Part shown: in pieces, positions 27,773 through 35,644 of the stretch | Layout of the letters: each line of letters opens with the position of its first letter | How positions within the stretch are numbered: position 1 is the first letter of the stretch | From: Bacteroidota bacterium | GTDB taxonomy: Bacteria > Bacteroidota > Ignavibacteria > Kapaibacteriales > NICIL-2 | Length of the DNA: 39,764 nt | Assembly: GCA_019695345.1 (NCBI GenBank) | Contig: JAIBAE010000004.1 | Span: 1 to 39,764 of the forward strand | Direction of reading: 5' to 3' | The notes under the pieces: generated by a model | Database searches by the model: none | Told to the model about the DNA's origin: nothing | What the model saw: only the letters and a program-made list of their open reading frames with translations | Program-made: the position numbers and the translations under genes

Positions 27773-27942
27773 TGCTATCGCCGGACGGCTCCGATTGTTA
27801 TTCATATCACACCCTCAACCTGCCGGATTAAAACTCTCCTTTATCATAACATAAACGATAACCATTGTCATTAGCTAACAGTTCTGTCCCGCAAAAAAAA
27901 GGATATGGTTTGCTGTTCATTTAGTGCGGTTAGGCGATAGCA
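27773..27942 (+). repeat. R1 dispersed repeat, full copy E
   Basis: Starts TGCTATCGC two bases after the stop of the PD40-OmpA gene and ends GCGATAGCA at 27942, followed by an A9 run. The inner right arm GTTCTGTCCCGCA is at 27881-27893, the left arm TGCCGG at 27821, and ATAAACGATAACC at the centre. Confidence 0.85.
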
Positions 27943-28024
27943 AAAAAAAAGAAAAAAAATCTTTAATAAGGTAATAAGACAAAAATATATTAATAAATGT
28001 TTGGAGTTTTTATATTGCAAGAAA

Positions 28025-28059
28025 ATGAAATCAATTTTATGCGTTTATCCTGATTTCAT
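28025..28059. promoter_or_regulatory. Perfect 9-bp inverted repeat ahead of the oxidase operon
   Basis: ATGAAATCA (28025-28033) and TGATTTCAT (28051-28059) are separated by 17 bases, 82 bases before the first cox gene. It could be a regulator site or an RNA hairpin; no binding protein is known. The surrounding 27943-28141 is very AT-rich and has no gene. Confidence 0.45.
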
Positions 28060-28141
28060 GTGTTTGTTTATATGCAGCAAAACGGGGTAGCCTACATTTC
28101 TGTTGCTGCTTACATTCAGTTAAAAACTACAAGGGATTACA

Positions 28142-28702
28142 ATGACGAAACACCTAATAGGCGGGATACTGCTATTACTTGGTTTAACCTGTAGCTCGTT
28201 TGCAAGCGAAGGCGAGTCGTTATTTAAGGCAAATTGCTCTGCATGCCACAGTGTTGGTAAAGGGAAAGTAGTTGGTCCGGATTTACTTGGGGCAACAAAA
28301 CGCCACAACGATGCATGGTTGCAAAAATGGATAGCATCGTCAACCACTTTAATCAATTCCGGCGATCCGGTTGCAGTAAAACTCTTTAAGGATAATAACG
28401 AGTTTCCTATGCCCGATGCCCCAATAAGTGCCGATGACATTAAGAAAGTAATTGAGTATTTGCACTCAACGCAAGATGGCGTTAAACCTACCGTTGCTTT
28501 ACATACCGGAATGGGGGAACATGGGCATATAGTTGCAAACCCTGTTACACATTTTACACTTCAGCAAACGCATGGAAACATGGTAGAGAACTTTGGTTTT
28601 ACAGGGTTCATTTTGCTGTTCATTTCCCTGCTTGCAACTATGATTGTATTTGCATTTTTTATGTGGGCAAGAACAAAAGCCGAAGCACGCAGATTTCAAT
28701 AG
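28142..28702 (+). CDS. Membrane-anchored monohaem cytochrome c of the oxidase operon
   Basis: 186 residues. A signal peptide to about residue 21 is followed by a class I cytochrome c domain with CSACH (Cys32, Cys35, His36) and a probable axial Met90 in FPMPDAP. A C-terminal transmembrane segment lies at about 155-177. It should donate electrons to the CuA centre of the oxidase encoded next, on the periplasmic face. AAGGGA is the SD. It is the first gene of a seven-gene operon with gaps of 9-45 bases. Confidence 0.92.
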   Translation: MTKHLIGGILLLLGLTCSSFASEGESLFKANCSACHSVGKGKVVGPDLLGATKRHNDAWLQKWIASSTTLINSGDPVAVKLFKDNNEFPMPDAPISADDIKKVIEYLHSTQDGVKPTVALHTGMGEHGHIVANPVTHFTLQQTHGNMVENFGFTGFILLFISLLATMIVFAFFMWARTKAEARRFQ

Positions 28703-28747
28703 TTACTAATAGTTCTTATCATATAGGTTTCATTAACAGAATCTACA

Positions 28748-29446
28748 ATGAATATTTTTCCGGAAAATGTGAGTACGTATGGTCAGGATATCGACCAACT
28801 ATTTTGGTTGGTACTTGTGTTTGCAGGTACTGCTTTTGTAATAAGCGTTTTTATTTTGTTGTATCCATTATTTAAGAATCATCATTCACGGATACAACGC
28901 GCTAAGTATATAACTGGCGAAGGCAAGGCGCATTTTAAGTGGGTTATAATTGCGCTTTGTGTTCTTACCATGAGCGATTTTATCATCCTCTTTGCGGAAC
29001 ACCATACGTGGGAAGAGTTTGAAACTCTGCCGCAGCAAAAAGATGCGGAGTACATTGTTACTGGCCGCCAATGGAATTGGGCGTTTACGTATCCGGGTTT
29101 AGATGGCAATTTAGGTACAGCCGATGATGTAGTGATTGATGAACCCAACAGCGAGCTTCACGTCCCACTAAGTAAGAATGTGTTCTTTCAGTTAAAGGCA
29201 AAAGATGTGTTACACAGTTTCTTTGTGGTTAACTCTCGCTTAAAACAAGATTGCATTCCGGGGAGAACTATTACACGCTGGATTAACTTTACTAAAGAAG
29301 GGAAGTACGATATTTCCTGTGCAGAAATCTGCGGTATAGCTCACTCGCAAATGCGCAATTTTATTGTTGTGGAATCGCAAGAAAAGTATAACACATATAT
29401 AGACAGTCTTTATAAACAACATTCGGCAACAGCCGGTGGTAATTAA
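28748..29446 (+). CDS. ctaC: Cytochrome c oxidase subunit II (CuA)
   Basis: 232 residues. Two transmembrane helices (about 18-42 and 62-84) anchor a periplasmic cupredoxin domain. All CuA ligands are present: His156 (LHSFFV), Cys191, Glu193 (backbone), Cys195, His199 and Met202 (CAEICGIAHSQM). RQWNWAFTYPG is the electron-entry Trp motif. The Glu that guards the K-channel mouth (E101 in Rhodobacter numbering, before the W of helix 2) aligns to His62 here. No cytochrome c fusion; the cytochrome is a separate gene upstream. Confidence 0.96.
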   Translation: MNIFPENVSTYGQDIDQLFWLVLVFAGTAFVISVFILLYPLFKNHHSRIQRAKYITGEGKAHFKWVIIALCVLTMSDFIILFAEHHTWEEFETLPQQKDAEYIVTGRQWNWAFTYPGLDGNLGTADDVVIDEPNSELHVPLSKNVFFQLKAKDVLHSFFVVNSRLKQDCIPGRTITRWINFTKEGKYDISCAEICGIAHSQMRNFIVVESQEKYNTYIDSLYKQHSATAGGN

Positions 29447-29469
29447 TATCAATTTCTATAACACTTGAT

Positions 29470-31164
29470 ATGGCACATACAGAACATAAACAAAGTTTTT
29501 TGAGTAAATACGTTTTCTCGACGGACCACAAAACTATAGGTGCTCAGTACACAATTACCGGTCTGTTTATGGCGGCGTTAGGTGGGTTCTTAGCGTACGT
29601 GTTTCGGTATAATCTGGCATTCCCCGGAGAGAATATTCCAATCTTTGGTCAGTTGGCAGCAAATCAATACAATACCTTTGTAACATGCCACGGTATGATA
29701 ATGGTGTTTTGGGTTGCAATGCCAATTTTGTTGGCTGGCTTTGGTAACTTTCTGATACCGTTAATGATAGGTACCGATGATATGGCTTTTCCAAAGTTAA
29801 ATATGCTATCGTACTGGACTTTTTTGATTAGCGCAATTGTATTAGTAGCATCATTCTTTGTTCCCACTGGTGCGTTTGGCGGTGCGTGGACGATGTATCC
29901 GCCGCTTTCGGTAAATGGATATGTTGACCCCAATCCATCATTCTTTAAAGCACTCTTTTACGGAAGTAGTTTGATGATACTTGCAGTTGCTTTAGAGTTT
30001 ACATCAATCTTAATGGGTGGTATCAACTTTGTTGTAACAACTATCAATCGCCGTGCACCGGGTATGACCCCATGGCGCATTCCGTTAGCGGTTTGGTTTA
30101 TTAATATTGCGACAGTCATCTTTATGTTTTCGGTAGGACCCTTAGTTGCCGGAGCGTTTATGTTGTTGTTTGATATTACACTTGGTACCGGATTTTACGA
30201 CCCTGCTCGCGGAGGCGACCCAATTTTATTCCAACACTTGTTTTGGTTTTTCGGTCATCCGGAGGTATATGTATTGCTATTACCATCGCTTGGTGTGTTA
30301 GGTGAGATTATCCCTGTGTTTTCACGTAAACCTCTGTTTGGATATAAGAAGATTATCTACTTAGCGTTGCTATCGGCAGTATTATCGGTAGTAGTGTGGG
30401 CGCACCACCAGTTTATTGCAGGTATTGACCCACGTATGGCAACATTCTTTAGTATTGGTACTATTCTCATTTCCATTCCATTTGCAGGGATATTCTTGGC
30501 ATTTATGGCAACGCTTTGGGGTGGTAAAATTAAGATAACCTTACCTATGGCTTGGGCACTTGGATTTATCGGCTTGTTCCTAATTGGTGGATTAACCGGA
30601 TTGTTCTTGGGGTCTAATGCGTTTGATATTTATGCGCACGATACATACTTTGTTGTAGCACACTTTCACTATACTCTGTTCCCGGATATTTTCTTTGGCT
30701 TCTTTGCAGCTTTCTACTTCTGGTTCCCAAAGTTTACAGGCAAAGAGCTAAAGAAAGGTTTAGGATACCTCCACTTCTGGTTAACGTTTATCTTTTTTAA
30801 CAGTACATTCTTCTTACTGTTCTTTAATGGTTTAGGCGGTCAGCACCGTCGTATCAATAACTACGATTTGTTTAGCAACATTAATATCGAACCATATATC
30901 ACATTTGAGAAAATTGCTACCATAAGTGCTATTTGTTTAATACTATCGCAAACATTGTTCATCTATAATTTTATTGTTAGTTGGAGAGCCGGTAAAAAAG
31001 CTGAGAAAAATCCTTGGCAGGCAAACACTTTGGAGTGGGTTGCAGATTCACCTCCACCTCACGGTAATTTTGAGACTGTTCCAACAGTGTATCATGGTGC
31101 ATACGAGTACAGTTTGCCTAATATGGAAGCAGACTTCTTACCACAAAATGTTCAAGCAGAGTAA
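29470..31164 (+). CDS. ctaD: Cytochrome c oxidase subunit I, A-type without the K-channel lysine
   Basis: 564 residues, about 12 transmembrane helices. Reduces O2 to water at haem a3/CuB and pumps protons. Ligands: His74 and His400 (low-spin haem), His398 (a3), His263, His312 and His313 (CuB), and Tyr267 of the His-Tyr crosslink. D-channel Asp104 (GTDDM), Asn93, Asn111 and Glu265 (GHPEVY) are kept. At the K-channel, Rhodobacter K362, T359, S365 and S299 align to Ile341, Phe338, Ala344 and Gly278, with a constant offset of 21 from His263 to His398. The family is certain; the K-channel reading rests on manual alignment. Confidence 0.97.
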   Translation: MAHTEHKQSFLSKYVFSTDHKTIGAQYTITGLFMAALGGFLAYVFRYNLAFPGENIPIFGQLAANQYNTFVTCHGMIMVFWVAMPILLAGFGNFLIPLMIGTDDMAFPKLNMLSYWTFLISAIVLVASFFVPTGAFGGAWTMYPPLSVNGYVDPNPSFFKALFYGSSLMILAVALEFTSILMGGINFVVTTINRRAPGMTPWRIPLAVWFINIATVIFMFSVGPLVAGAFMLLFDITLGTGFYDPARGGDPILFQHLFWFFGHPEVYVLLLPSLGVLGEIIPVFSRKPLFGYKKIIYLALLSAVLSVVVWAHHQFIAGIDPRMATFFSIGTILISIPFAGIFLAFMATLWGGKIKITLPMAWALGFIGLFLIGGLTGLFLGSNAFDIYAHDTYFVVAHFHYTLFPDIFFGFFAAFYFWFPKFTGKELKKGLGYLHFWLTFIFFNSTFFLLFFNGLGGQHRRINNYDLFSNINIEPYITFEKIATISAICLILSQTLFIYNFIVSWRAGKKAEKNPWQANTLEWVADSPPPHGNFETVPTVYHGAYEYSLPNMEADFLPQNVQAE

Positions 31165-31192
31165 TTATTCACGTAACGATTAACGTAAACAC

Positions 31193-31798
31193 ATGGAAAA
31201 TCAAAGATCACTTTCTGTTCCCATTATCAGAGTACCGCAAGGCAGGTTGGCAATGTGGGTACTTATTGCTGGTGAGTTAATGATATTTGGCGGACTCATT
31301 GCATGTTATCTGTTGTACAGATTGCGCTACCCAGAGTGGGCAGACCAAGCTGCACATACTTCTACCTTAATTGGTGCGTTGAATACAATTGTTCTGTTAA
31401 CAAGTAGCTTCACCGTTGTTAAAGCACACGAAGCTGCAAACAAAATGGATCTGAAAAAAGTTGTGCTTTGGCTTAGTGTTTCAATTGGTGGTGGTTTGTT
31501 ATTTCTAGTGAATAAAGGAATAGAGTACACAACCGAAATCAGTCATGGCTTTACATTCTCTAGTCCGCACTTACAAGCAGGTGGCGATACCATTGGTTCG
31601 TTGTTTTGGTCGTTTTATTTTTTCATGACCGGTTTACACGGTGCACACGTTATTGCCGGAATGGTAGTTATGTTCCTTGCGTTATTGAATGCACGCAAGG
31701 GCAAAAACTTACATCGTGTTGAATTAGCCGGTATGTATTGGCACATGGTTGATTTAATCTGGATATTCCTCTTCCCATTATTGTACATTGCTAAGTAA
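31193..31798 (+). CDS. ctaE: Cytochrome c oxidase subunit III
   Basis: 201 residues with five transmembrane helices, the short bacterial COX3 form. The signature region SLFWSFYFFMTGLHGAHVIAG and the C-terminal VELAGMYWHMVDLIWIFLF block are clear, with the Glu in helix 1 (LIAGELMIFGG). Subunit III stabilises the D-channel uptake side. It is the fourth gene of the operon; a second COX3 follows two genes later. Confidence 0.95.
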   Translation: MENQRSLSVPIIRVPQGRLAMWVLIAGELMIFGGLIACYLLYRLRYPEWADQAAHTSTLIGALNTIVLLTSSFTVVKAHEAANKMDLKKVVLWLSVSIGGGLLFLVNKGIEYTTEISHGFTFSSPHLQAGGDTIGSLFWSFYFFMTGLHGAHVIAGMVVMFLALLNARKGKNLHRVELAGMYWHMVDLIWIFLFPLLYIAK

Positions 31799-31828
31799 TA
31801 TCACATCAGAAACTAACATTATAGAATT

Positions 31829-32173
31829 ATGGATACACAACACATTTCCCAAAACGATGCAGTTCATTTTCCTGAACCGGCAACTGATTACCACGGACAT
31901 CCCAATTATCTAAAAGTACTGATTTTCTTATTCGGATTTTTTGCACTCAGTTTGGTTGTTGGATACTTCCCATTATCACTTGTAACGGTAATTGTGATTT
32001 TTGGAACTGCGCTATACAAAGCCACGTTGGTAGTTAAAAACTTTATGCACTTAAAGTACGAACCCGTTCTTATTTGGATAGCTGTAATCGCTGTATTCTT
32101 TTGCCTAATTGCATTTTTCTTTGGTGTATATCCTGATATCACCGCTGCAAAATTAGATGTTGTACCAAGATAA
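31829..32173 (+). CDS. Cytochrome c oxidase subunit IV (prokaryotic type)
   Basis: 114 residues, three transmembrane helices. KNFMHLKYEPVL is the conserved block of the COX4-pro family. It helps assembly or stability of the oxidase core. It lies between the two subunit III genes. Confidence 0.88.
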   Translation: MDTQHISQNDAVHFPEPATDYHGHPNYLKVLIFLFGFFALSLVVGYFPLSLVTVIVIFGTALYKATLVVKNFMHLKYEPVLIWIAVIAVFFCLIAFFFGVYPDITAAKLDVVPR

Positions 32174-32182
32174 TTTCACTAT

Positions 32183-32776
32183 ATGGATAGCACAGTAACA
32201 TTAGCAATCGAACAACCCAAACGAGCAATTACAAGTGGAGTGTTAGGGATGGTATTTCTGCTTGCAACTGAAACAATGTTGTTTGCTGGGTTCATCAGTT
32301 CATTTATTGTCAATCGCTCAACAGTATCGGTGTGGCCACCGGTTGGGCAGCCGCGTTTACCAATCGAGATAACGTTTATCAATACGCTTATACTATTAGC
32401 AAGCGGCGTACTCTATACTTTGTATGCTCGTACATACAAGGCGGGCAAGGGCAGTGTTACCGGCATTACACACTTACTTGGTGCAATAGCATTAGGTGCT
32501 ACATTTGTTTCCATTCAAGGATACGAGTGGGTACAACTCCTTAGTTTTGGGCTTACCTCAAAATCAAATTTATATGGTGCATACTTCTACATGATAATAG
32601 GAGCACATGCAGTACACGTTATGGTAGGATTAACGTTACTAGTATATCTCTTCTTCTTTGTAAAAAGCAACAAAACATTCGAACGAATCAGCGATAAAAT
32701 TACTATAACCGGATTGTACTGGTTCTTTGTTGTTGGTATTTGGCCTTTACTGTATTACCTTGTTTATATTTCATAG
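32183..32776 (+). CDS. Second cytochrome c oxidase subunit III-like protein
   Basis: 197 residues with five transmembrane helices. It keeps the COX3 features ATETMLFAGFISSF (helix-1 Glu), YFYMIIGAHAVHVMVG and ITGLYWFFVVGIWPLLYYL, but is only distantly similar to the first COX3, so it is an old paralog, not a recent copy. Two COX3 genes in one operon are known in some Bacteroidota, Chlorobiota and myxobacterial A-type clusters. The start follows the previous stop by nine bases; there is no SD. Confidence 0.92.
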   Translation: MDSTVTLAIEQPKRAITSGVLGMVFLLATETMLFAGFISSFIVNRSTVSVWPPVGQPRLPIEITFINTLILLASGVLYTLYARTYKAGKGSVTGITHLLGAIALGATFVSIQGYEWVQLLSFGLTSKSNLYGAYFYMIIGAHAVHVMVGLTLLVYLFFFVKSNKTFERISDKITITGLYWFFVVGIWPLLYYLVYIS

Positions 32777-32785
32777 TCACGTTGT

Positions 32786-33001
32786 ATGAAAAACATTCCC
32801 GTCCTGATTCTCGTAATGGCATTTGTACTTCACCCCGAGGTATTAACGGCATGTCCATTATGCCAGGGCGGGCAAGGTGTTTCGCAGCAAACTATAGCTG
32901 CATATAAAGGAATCACACTGTTACTTGCGCTACTTCCAGTTGTTGGTGCCGGTGGTATCTTTTACTGGATATACAACAAGTACAAACGCTTTGAACAATA
33001 G
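32786..33001 (+). CDS. Small Cys-rich membrane protein ending the oxidase operon
   Basis: 71 residues. An N-terminal signal ends in LTAC, a good lipobox, directly followed by PLCQGGQG, giving Cys23 and Cys26 as a CPLC pair. A transmembrane helix at about 42-63 follows, then a short basic tail. I do not recognise a named family. Either Cys23 is lipidated or the two Cys form a metal or redox site; both cannot hold. Nine bases from the second COX3, it is clearly in the operon, so a role in oxidase assembly (copper or haem) is a fair guess. Confidence 0.75.
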   Translation: MKNIPVLILVMAFVLHPEVLTACPLCQGGQGVSQQTIAAYKGITLLLALLPVVGAGGIFYWIYNKYKRFEQ

Positions 33002-33007
33002 TTTTTT

Positions 33008-33069
33008 TGCTAACGCCGGATGGCTCCACACAACACACACATTCCTCATCGCCACTTGCCGGAAAATAC
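33008..33069 (+). repeat. R1 repeat, left half, before the VOC gene
   Basis: TGCTAACGC (33008-33016), then GGATGGCTCC, and TGCCGGAAAATAC (33057-33069) are the left end and inner left arm of R1. It starts after a T7 run, seven bases past the oxidase operon's last stop. Its matching right half lies beyond the VOC gene. Confidence 0.75.
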
Positions 33070-33114
33070 CTTCAACATCTATACAACCTTCAACCACTTT
33101 GTAATCTTTATCGT

Positions 33115-33510
33115 TTAGATGTTGCTACGTTTGGCAAATGCAATGATGTGCCCATCAGGGTCGGCAATGTACCCAACGTCATCGCCCCAGTTCCGAGGTT
33201 GTACATCACTTACTAACGTAGCACCTGCCAGAAGCGAGCGTTGCATATCCAGTATGGGATCAGTACTATCCACATACAACTCACACCGAGGAATCCCTGT
33301 GCCTGTTGCCGGATGTGGAGTGTTACCTTTGAGTATTGTTGCAATTCCACTCTCAGGCATCAATCCCAAAATCAGGTTGGGCTGTAGTGTAAACTCCGTC
33401 ATACCTTCTACATAAAGTGTGGGTTGTTGTTCTAACATTGTAGAATAAAATTCGGTACTGCGTTGCTGATGCGCAACATATAAAATGATTTCAAAGCGTG
33501 AGATGTTCAT
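33115..33510 (-). CDS. VOC-superfamily (glyoxalase-like) protein
   Basis: 131 residues with the paired beta-alpha-beta-beta-beta modules of the vicinal oxygen chelate fold. FEIILYVAHQQRSTEFYSTML starts module 1, CELYVDS starts module 2, and WGDDVGYIADPDGHIIAFAKR is the typical C-terminal end. Substrate cannot be told; members include glyoxalases, dioxygenases and resistance proteins. It is a single gene with no SD, bracketed by the two halves of an R1 repeat. Confidence 0.88.
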   Translation of the reverse strand: MNISRFEIILYVAHQQRSTEFYSTMLEQQPTLYVEGMTEFTLQPNLILGLMPESGIATILKGNTPHPATGTGIPRCELYVDSTDPILDMQRSLLAGATLVSDVQPRNWGDDVGYIADPDGHIIAFAKRSNI

Positions 33511-33567
33511 ACATCAATTATAAATCAAGTAACAGTAATAATCGGTATTAACGCTCAGTGTGCGTGT

Positions 33568-33629
33568 GTACTCTCCCGCAAAAGTACGGATATATTGTTA
33601 ACAGCCTTTGGTGCGGTCAGGCGATAGCA
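33568..33629 (+). repeat. R1 repeat, right half, after the VOC gene
   Basis: GTACTCTCCCGCA (33568-33580) and GGTGCGGTCAGGCGATAGCA (33610-33629) form the inner and outer right arms. It stops five bases from the stop codon of the double-OmpA gene. With 33008-33069 it brackets the VOC gene. Confidence 0.78.
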
Positions 33630-33634
33630 AAAAA

Positions 33635-35644
33635 TTATTCTACCGGAGTCTCTATGGTAATTTGTACAGTTCGTGAATAGAAGCGTCCTTCGGGAGTTGC
33701 GTTATCGTACAGTGGCTCGGCACCACCCACGCCCTGCGCCGAAGTATCTGGAAGTTTAAGCAAACGGGAAATCTCCTTTGCACGCCGCTCGGAGAGTTTT
33801 TGGTTGTACTCTTCTAAACCATACTTATCGGTGTAACCACGCACTGTAACTGTTGATGTTGGTTGTATCTGAGTTTTGATAACATCCAGTATGCGTTGGT
33901 TACTTGAGTTTACATCGCTCTCGTTGAACTTGAATACAATAAGCGAATATTTTTTAAGCACAAATTTTTGAACGGTGTTTTGCTGAACCGTAACTGGTTG
34001 TGATTCTGTGGTTACCTCGGTTCCTTTGTTGTCGCGTATGGTGAGCTTGCAAACCAATGGCGTTCCAACATCTGGGATTGGTATTGAGCGTTCATCCCAT
34101 TTTTGATTGATGACATGCGGAAGCGAATCTTTGCCGGTTATGGAAGCGAGTTTCTTTGCGCCTTGTGTTAACGCTAACTCCCATGATTTTACGCCTGCTT
34201 CTGTGGCAACATCGGCAGTAAATCCCATGCTAATATTGTTGAGTGTTTTAGATGTATCCTGAAACACAAGTGGTTCGTAGAGAGTTAAATCGTTGAACTG
34301 AACTTCTACTCGTCGGTTTTCCTCTTCACCTTCTTTGGTTGTAACATTTGATTGCACTTCCGGTAAGTTGCGGGCAACTATGCCAATACGTTTGGTATCA
34401 ATCTTCCAAATGTTTACAAGGTAGTCGCGTATTGTTTCTGCTCGCTTGCGCGAAAGTTCAAGGTTTCCTTTTTCGGTGCCTGAATTTGAGTTACAACCAA
34501 TTAATGTGATTTTAGATTTTGATTGTCGCAACCTGAAACCAAGTGTGTTAAGTGAGTTGTAATAAATGCCAAGTGTTCCTTTCCCTTCAAGTTGTGCAGG
34601 GCGGTACGATGCCGCTTGCGTCTCATCTAATTGTGTATAGCGTTCTGCAATTGCAGCCGATGAACTATCAAAGAAAATGTAGTTCATCATTGCAAACATA
34701 GTTGTTGCTACAACGTTTGTTACAACTACTGTATCAATTGGTTTTCCGTTTTGACCTGTAAGTTTTATCTCTAATGGTTTAACAACCTCAAGTTTTGCAG
34801 GTGGCGGTGGTGGTGGCGGTGTTTTAACTGCGATAATTACCTTTGGTGTATCAATTACAGGTGGCGGTGGTGGCGGAAGTTCCGGAAGTTTATCTACTGA
34901 GTAATATGAGTATTCAATTGCAATACCGGCACGGTAACTTTGTACCGTCCACGGTGCAGATGATATGATGTTTCCAAGAGTTGGAGAGTATGATACAGAT
35001 GGAACCAAATGCCATTTGTTTGATGTACTAACGGAAATTCTGTATGATACACCAAGTTGTAACGATGGCAATAGTGAATTTGCTAACGGTAAACTACCAC
35101 TGCGTTGGTTACGTAACTTACTGCCATTAATAAACACGGCCGATGATGGCGAAAGTATTTGTTCCTTTTGTATAAACGTTGGTGATAGCACAAAGCCAAA
35201 GCCAAAACCAACATTTGCTTGTAGTTCGTTCCAAACCCGCATGCGTGCAATTGCTGAGATATTCAATACAGGAATAGATGCTGCAATAGTATGTTCAAAG
35301 CTCCCTTGCAATACCGAACCATCGTCATCCATTGTTTCCGGTTCGAGTGTTTTTAGCGTTCCGTTGCGTTGGTTAAAAGCCGATTCAACACCTATACACA
35401 AATCATCGTGTAAAGCAATTGGTAATAACCACTGCGCTTGTAAATTAATACCGGTACCTGTTCCATTTTCGTAACCGGGGCAACACGAAGGCACGCCTTC
35501 TAAACCATTTAGTTGTGTTGAGTGATTGTTAATACCAAACGCCCCGCCACCGTTTACATGCCAACGCAAGTGGGGAAGTGTATCTTGTGCAACAGATGGC
35601 AAATACAAGCAAACAATACACGCTATGGTTAAGAGTACTCTCAT
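33635..35644 (-). CDS. Outer-membrane protein with two OmpA-like domains
   Basis: 669 residues. Signal peptide to about residue 19, then a beta-rich region to about 245 that looks like a small outer-membrane barrel. A Pro-rich linker (two runs of six or seven Pro) spans about 251-284. The first OmpA-like domain is at about 325-450 (LELSRKRAETIRDYLV, then EEENRRVEVQF), the second at about 555-665 (VTVRGYTDKYGLEEYNQKLSERRAKEI). A double peptidoglycan-binding C-terminus is uncommon. The start ATG overlaps the previous stop by one base (TAATG), so it is translationally coupled to the T9SS gene before it. Confidence 0.88.
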   Translation of the reverse strand: MRVLLTIACIVCLYLPSVAQDTLPHLRWHVNGGGAFGINNHSTQLNGLEGVPSCCPGYENGTGTGINLQAQWLLPIALHDDLCIGVESAFNQRNGTLKTLEPETMDDDGSVLQGSFEHTIAASIPVLNISAIARMRVWNELQANVGFGFGFVLSPTFIQKEQILSPSSAVFINGSKLRNQRSGSLPLANSLLPSLQLGVSYRISVSTSNKWHLVPSVSYSPTLGNIISSAPWTVQSYRAGIAIEYSYYSVDKLPELPPPPPPVIDTPKVIIAVKTPPPPPPPAKLEVVKPLEIKLTGQNGKPIDTVVVTNVVATTMFAMMNYIFFDSSSAAIAERYTQLDETQAASYRPAQLEGKGTLGIYYNSLNTLGFRLRQSKSKITLIGCNSNSGTEKGNLELSRKRAETIRDYLVNIWKIDTKRIGIVARNLPEVQSNVTTKEGEEENRRVEVQFNDLTLYEPLVFQDTSKTLNNISMGFTADVATEAGVKSWELALTQGAKKLASITGKDSLPHVINQKWDERSIPIPDVGTPLVCKLTIRDNKGTEVTTESQPVTVQQNTVQKFVLKKYSLIVFKFNESDVNSSNQRILDVIKTQIQPTSTVTVRGYTDKYGLEEYNQKLSERRAKEISRLLKLPDTSAQGVGGAEPLYDNATPEGRFYSRTVQITIETPVE

